A DNA stretch of 15,510 nt from NCBI GenBank assembly GCA_051889215.1, contig JBJFDC010000022.1, forward strand, positions 1-15,510. Direction: 5' to 3'. This stretch comes from UMGS1470 sp051889215. GTDB lineage: Bacteria; Bacillota; Clostridia; Christensenellales; UBA1242. Positions 12,866 to 15,510 of this stretch are shown here, piece after piece; positions within the stretch are counted from its first letter, which is position 1; each line of letters begins with the position of its first letter. A model generated the notes under the pieces. It searched no databases. It was not told the DNA's origin and saw only the letters and a program-made list of their open reading frames with translations. Both the position numbers and the translations under genes were made by a program.

Positions 12866-12894
12866 ATTCTATCAAATCATTCTCAAATTGTCCA
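12866..12894 (-). promoter_or_regulatory. Vegetative promoter of engB, apparently leaderless
   Basis: TGGACA (12894-12889), a 17-base spacer and TAGAAT (12871-12866) on the minus strand, each one base off consensus. Seven bases below the -10 falls exactly on the A of the engB ATG at 12859, so the transcript should begin at or within a few bases of the start codon. Confidence 0.7.
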
Positions 12895-13018
12895 AACAAA
12901 ATCAATTCTTTGAGTGGTCGAATATAATTTCCATGTATAAAGATTTTAGGCATCAGCACATACGCCAATTTTTTTTCATAAGATGGAATGAGTGTAAACA
13001 AAATTTTTGGGTGGAACA

Positions 13019-13321
13019 ATGAATTGCCAAAGAAATTTTTCGTCTTATGATTCAATTTACGACAACATGAATTTTTGCAATTTCAAACATGGTTGCTATA
13101 TTCGTCCGTGCAACCCGTGCGTTGGCGGAGGTTGGAACAACTGGGGGTCAAATTGCTGCAATCCATGGCAGACTTGCCCTCATCATTATCCTCGACATTG
13201 CCATAATCCATGTTTTGAACACTGCGAACCACGTTGTCATCGTCCAACAACTCCTCGTTGCCACAACAGATGCCAATGCTCACGCACACCTTTCGCCTTC
13301 TTCTTTTTTCCTTTTTGTTGA
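13019..13321 (+). CDS. Cys/His-rich small protein, unknown function (possible spore-coat or metal-binding protein)
   Basis: The only plus-strand gene. It encodes 100 residues with 16 Cys and 8 His. Cys lie at 3, 20, 26, 31, 34, 46, 47, 53, 61, 65, 69, 73, 81, 85, 87 and 100; the stretch C61-C65-C69-C73 and C81-C85 has a regular CxxxC spacing, with His or Arg beside most of them. It also has Pro, Asn, Arg, Trp and Gly, a run of Phe near the end (FAFFFFPFC) and no signal peptide. ATG 13019 follows GGGTGG at six bases; an in-frame TTG at 13007 is less likely. This composition is typical of self-assembling, disulfide- or metal-bound spore-coat proteins and of metallothionein-like proteins; I cannot assign a family. 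No clear promoter or own terminator was found. It converges on the pepF operon and diverges from engB. Confidence 0.72.
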   Translation: MNCQRNFSSYDSIYDNMNFCNFKHGCYIRPCNPCVGGGWNNWGSNCCNPWQTCPHHYPRHCHNPCFEHCEPRCHRPTTPRCHNRCQCSRTPFAFFFFPFC

Positions 13322-13395
13322 TTTGTTGAATATTGCATAACCGCAACACAAAAAGAATGGAACAGACGACAAAAATATGGTTGTTGCACAAACAA

Positions 13396-13420
13396 AAGGA
13401 GTGGCAAAACGCCACTCCTT
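13396..13420 (-). terminator. Rho-independent terminator of the pepF operon
   Basis: On the minus strand AAGGAGTGGC, loop GTTTT, GCCACTCCTT, followed by TTGTTTG. A perfect 10-bp stem (13396-13405 with 13411-13420), GC-rich, with a U-rich tail on the minus strand only. It begins at the last base of the stop codon of the 57-residue gene. Confidence 0.88.
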
Positions 13421-13593
13421 CACCAATCTTCTCTAACTTTTGTTTTTATGTCATCATAAAAATCTTTGTATTGCGCAATAAAACTTGGGTTTTCTTCAAA
13501 AAATCCAACAAGTTCCATAATTTCGTCTTCCGAATAACCTTCATCCATATTTTCAATGGCACGCAAAAGGTCAAGTTTGCTTTTTATTTTCAT
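13420..13593 (-). CDS. Small acidic protein of 57 residues, unknown function
   Basis: A short gene 28 bases after pepF, before the operon terminator. ATG 13593 follows AAAGGAAAAA, an acceptable ribosome binding site. The product starts MKIKSKLDLLRAIENMDEGY and ends TKVREDW; it is acidic, rich in Glu, Asp, Phe and Tyr, and seems to form two or three helices. No membrane segment or Cys. The stop TGA is immediately followed by the terminator stem. I recognise no family. That it ends exactly at the terminator and has a binding site supports it being real. Confidence 0.65.
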   Translation of the reverse strand: MKIKSKLDLLRAIENMDEGYSEDEIMELVGFFEENPSFIAQYKDFYDDIKTKVREDW

Positions 13594-13621
13594 TTTTTCC
13601 TTTCACAACTATCGCAAAGAT

Positions 13622-15400
13622 TTACGCCTGCAATTCTTTTAGTTCTTTGATTTTTTCTTTTATGCTTGAAAATGCATTATCATATGGTGTGTCTGCCGTC
13701 ATGTCTATGCCGCAAATCTCAAGAGTTTTGAGTGGTGGAAGTTTGCCACCCATTGAGAGCATTTTGAGATAATGTTTTGAGAAGTTGTTGTCTTTTATAA
13801 TTTTTTGTGAAATTGCGATTGCACAAATAAGCCCAGTCGCATATTTATATACATAAAAATCATTATAGAAGTGCGGAATCCTTGACCATTCATATTTTGA
13901 ACAATCCAAAATTTCAACCGACTCGCCAAAATAGAGTTTGTTGAGGTCATGATATGTTTGATTGAGGACATCTGCCGAAAGCGGCAACATCTTTTCATAA
14001 TTTTGGTGCACGATTTGCTCAAATTCGGCAAACATTGTTTGGCGATAGATTGTTGCTCGCGCCATGTTTAGATATGTGTCAACAAAGAATATTTTTTCTT
14101 CTTTTGTCTTTGCTCTTTTCATAAAATAATCAAGAAGCAGCATTTCATTTGTCGTGCTTGCAATCTCTGCAAGAAAAATTGGATAACCAGAATTCAGCGA
14201 GTTTTGTGCATGGTCGCCAAGATATGTGTGCATGCTGTGTCCAAGTTCATGAGCAAGCGTGAAAACACTGTTGATATCTCCAACAAAATTCATGAGAATA
14301 ATTGGATTTTTGCGATATGCTCCCGACGAAAAAGCCCCTGTGTCTTTTCCAATGTTTGGATAGACGTCAACCCACCTTTCACTTTTTGCCTTGTCGAGAA
14401 GTTTTTGATAATCTTCCCCGAGCGGTTTGAGCGCATTTTTGACAATATCAAACGCCTCATCATATGAAAACTCAAATTTTGGGACTTTTGGATTTTCGGC
14501 ATAGGCATCACAAATCTTGAAAGTTGAAAGATTGAGCATTTTCCTTTTTTGCTCAAAATATTCATAGAAATCCCCCAAACTTTGATGGACTTTTTGAATA
14601 AGTTTGTCATATACGTTGGCAGTGATTTCTTCATTGAAAAGTGCTTTGTCAAGAGCAGATTTATATTTTCGAATTTTTGCATATGCGCAATCTGATTTAA
14701 CAGAGGCAATATAGTTGGCGGCAAGCGTTTTGTTGAGTTTGCCATATGCATTCATCATGTTTGAATAGGCGGACAACCTGAGTTCGGCGTCGGCATCGCG
14801 AACATATTGCGAATAGTTTGCATTGTTCAAAGCGTGTTTGTTGCCTTTTGAATCAACAACATCTTCAAACTCAACATCGCACGAGTCAAACATATCAAAA
14901 ACGTCCGAAAATCCTCCCGCAAACTCTCCAACACGAGAAAGCAGTTTTTCTTGAGATTTTGAAAGAGTGTGTTTTTTGTGACGCTTGACCTCTTCGAACA
15001 TCTCTTTGTATTCAGAAAATTTTGGATTTTTGATTAAGTCCGCAAGGTGTGAGTTCGTGAATTTGGAGATTTCAACATCAATAAAAGAGAGTTTGACACC
15101 CAAATCACTTGAAATGGCTTCAATGACATTAAGGATTTCATTAGTCTTTGAAACAGTTGCATCTTCTTTTTGTTTAAGCGAGCAAAAACATGCCAAAACC
15201 TCAAACTGTTCATTGAGTTTGCGATTTTCTTCAAGGCATTCAAAAAGCAAATCATCATCGTTCAGTTTATTTTCATACTTGGTCAATTTTTCATATTCGG
15301 GAACAAGTTTTTTGATTGACAAAATTGCACTGTCAAGGTCAGTGCAATATCCAGATAAATCCCATTTATAAATTTCTTCAATTTCGTTTCTTTTTTTCAT
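13622..15400 (-). CDS. pepF: Oligoendopeptidase F (M3 family zinc metallopeptidase)
   Basis: A 592-residue cytoplasmic zinc peptidase of family M3B, which cleaves short and medium oligopeptides. The zinc site HELGH is at 384-388 (in TLAHELGHSMHTYLG), with the third ligand probably Glu412 in FLAEIAST (409-416). Other family features are GAFSSGAYRKNPIILMNF before the zinc site, the WVDVYPNIGKDTG segment, and the C-terminal FYVYKYATGL region with its substrate-binding Tyr and His residues (HFYNDFYVYKY). Length is normal (about 600). The ATG at 15400 comes two bases after the stop of the pseudouridine synthase and uses the GTGGGA of that gene's end as a weak binding site. Operon partners are the upstream rRNA/tRNA modification gene and the small 57-residue gene. 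Confidence 0.96.
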   Translation of the reverse strand: MKKRNEIEEIYKWDLSGYCTDLDSAILSIKKLVPEYEKLTKYENKLNDDDLLFECLEENRKLNEQFEVLACFCSLKQKEDATVSKTNEILNVIEAISSDLGVKLSFIDVEISKFTNSHLADLIKNPKFSEYKEMFEEVKRHKKHTLSKSQEKLLSRVGEFAGGFSDVFDMFDSCDVEFEDVVDSKGNKHALNNANYSQYVRDADAELRLSAYSNMMNAYGKLNKTLAANYIASVKSDCAYAKIRKYKSALDKALFNEEITANVYDKLIQKVHQSLGDFYEYFEQKRKMLNLSTFKICDAYAENPKVPKFEFSYDEAFDIVKNALKPLGEDYQKLLDKAKSERWVDVYPNIGKDTGAFSSGAYRKNPIILMNFVGDINSVFTLAHELGHSMHTYLGDHAQNSLNSGYPIFLAEIASTTNEMLLLDYFMKRAKTKEEKIFFVDTYLNMARATIYRQTMFAEFEQIVHQNYEKMLPLSADVLNQTYHDLNKLYFGESVEILDCSKYEWSRIPHFYNDFYVYKYATGLICAIAISQKIIKDNNFSKHYLKMLSMGGKLPPLKTLEICGIDMTADTPYDNAFSSIKEKIKELKELQA

Positions 15401-15402
15401 GT

Positions 15403-15510
15403 TTATCCCACATATTTTTCAATATCAAAGAATTTCCATGGAGTGGAGAGCGGTGGCAAAGACTTGAATGTCATGCGCTCTTTGGTCACAGGGTGCAAAA
15501 ATGAAAGTTT
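15403..15510 (-). CDS. RluA-family pseudouridine synthase (C-terminal end, cut by window edge)
   Basis: The last 35 codons and the TAA stop. They read FLHPVTKERMTFKSLPP and end FDIEKYVG, the typical C-terminus of RluA/RluD-type enzymes (LHPxTxExxxFxxPLP), which make pseudouridine in rRNA or tRNA. The catalytic Asp lies upstream, outside the window, so the exact target (RluD-like 23S or other) cannot be told. It is followed after two bases by pepF. Confidence 0.85.
   Translation of the reverse strand, partial: KLSFLHPVTKERMTFKSLPPLSTPWKFFDIEKYVG

Noticed and set aside
12935..12966. Sporulation-type promoter (TATAAAG and CATACGCC) before the Cys/His-rich gene
   Set aside because: The -10-like CATAC box is only partial and no -35 fits sigma-E, G or K spacing; TATAAT at 12923 also has no matching -35.
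13322..13395. Terminator for the plus-strand Cys/His-rich gene (TGTTG...CAACA near 13320-13347)
   Set aside because: Arms of only 4-5 bp, long loop and no U-run; not convincing.
13083..13415. Minus-strand frame of 110 residues opposite the Cys/His-rich gene
   Set aside because: No good ribosome binding site, it runs through the 57-residue operon terminator, and its composition lacks pattern, while the plus frame has regular Cys spacing and GGGTGG before its ATG.
1..15510. Mobile elements, CRISPR, tRNA, rRNA or phage genes
   Set aside because: No transposase or integrase frames, no regular spaced repeats and no tRNA-like clover arms were seen; gene order is that of an ordinary chromosome.
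1..15510. Alternative genetic code (TGA as Trp), considered because of the AT-rich sequence
   Set aside because: Trp is TGG in the conserved proteins, and TGA ends several genes at the expected length with proper overlaps.

Overview
This AT-rich window looks like the chromosome of a low-GC Gram-positive bacterium (Bacillota, most likely an uncultured Clostridia-type lineage). The reasons are a Bacillus-like division and cell-wall order (rsmH, ftsL-like, class B PBP with a PASTA domain, murE, mraY), a MurE with the meso-diaminopimelate motif DNPR, a YwlE-type arginine phosphatase next to rpiB as in Bacillus subtilis, strong purine-rich ribosome binding sites (GGAGG or GGTGA), and two small proteins that resemble spore-surface proteins. 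Stops of all three kinds are used normally (TAG for rsmH, TGA for several), so the standard code applies. Nothing mobile, no CRISPR, no rRNA and no tRNA was seen. Taxonomy is an inference; no search was possible.

Layout, in the direction of transcription. All genes but one are on the minus strand. (1) 15510-13396: the tail of an RluA-family pseudouridine synthase, pepF (oligoendopeptidase F) and a 57-residue small protein, closed by a clear terminator at 13396-13420. (2) 13019-13321, plus strand: a lone Cys/His-rich 100-residue protein, the only gene against the general direction. (3) 12859-11309: engB (ribosome-assembly GTPase, with an unusual C-terminal extension), then a 212-residue Cys-containing beta-rich protein with its own possible late-sporulation promoter, then a hairpin terminator at 11309-11346. 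(4) 11251-4637: a tightly packed run ywlE, rpiB, a two-TM protein resembling a dead family-2 glycosyltransferase, gap, a giant CvpA-like membrane protein, and rsmH; gaps are 36 bases or less and one pair overlaps by ATGA. (5) 4486-1: a consensus promoter, an FtsL-like bitopic protein, the division PBP, murE and the start of mraY, which runs off the left edge.

Regions 4 and 5 together form a division/cell-wall (dcw) cluster. RsmH methylates 16S rRNA; the FtsL-like protein and the PBP belong to the septal synthesis machinery; MurE and MraY supply the peptidoglycan precursor UDP-MurNAc-pentapeptide and lipid I. No mraZ precedes rsmH within the window: that place is taken by the CvpA-like protein, which ties the dcw genes to a run of carbon-metabolism and stress genes (rpiB, gap, ywlE).

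The parts most worth a second look are the Cys/His-rich plus-strand protein, the 212-residue candidate spore-surface protein, the 972-residue CvpA-like protein, the degenerate glycosyltransferase-like protein, the EngB C-terminal extension, and the apparent leaderless starts of engB and possibly of the ftsL-like gene.
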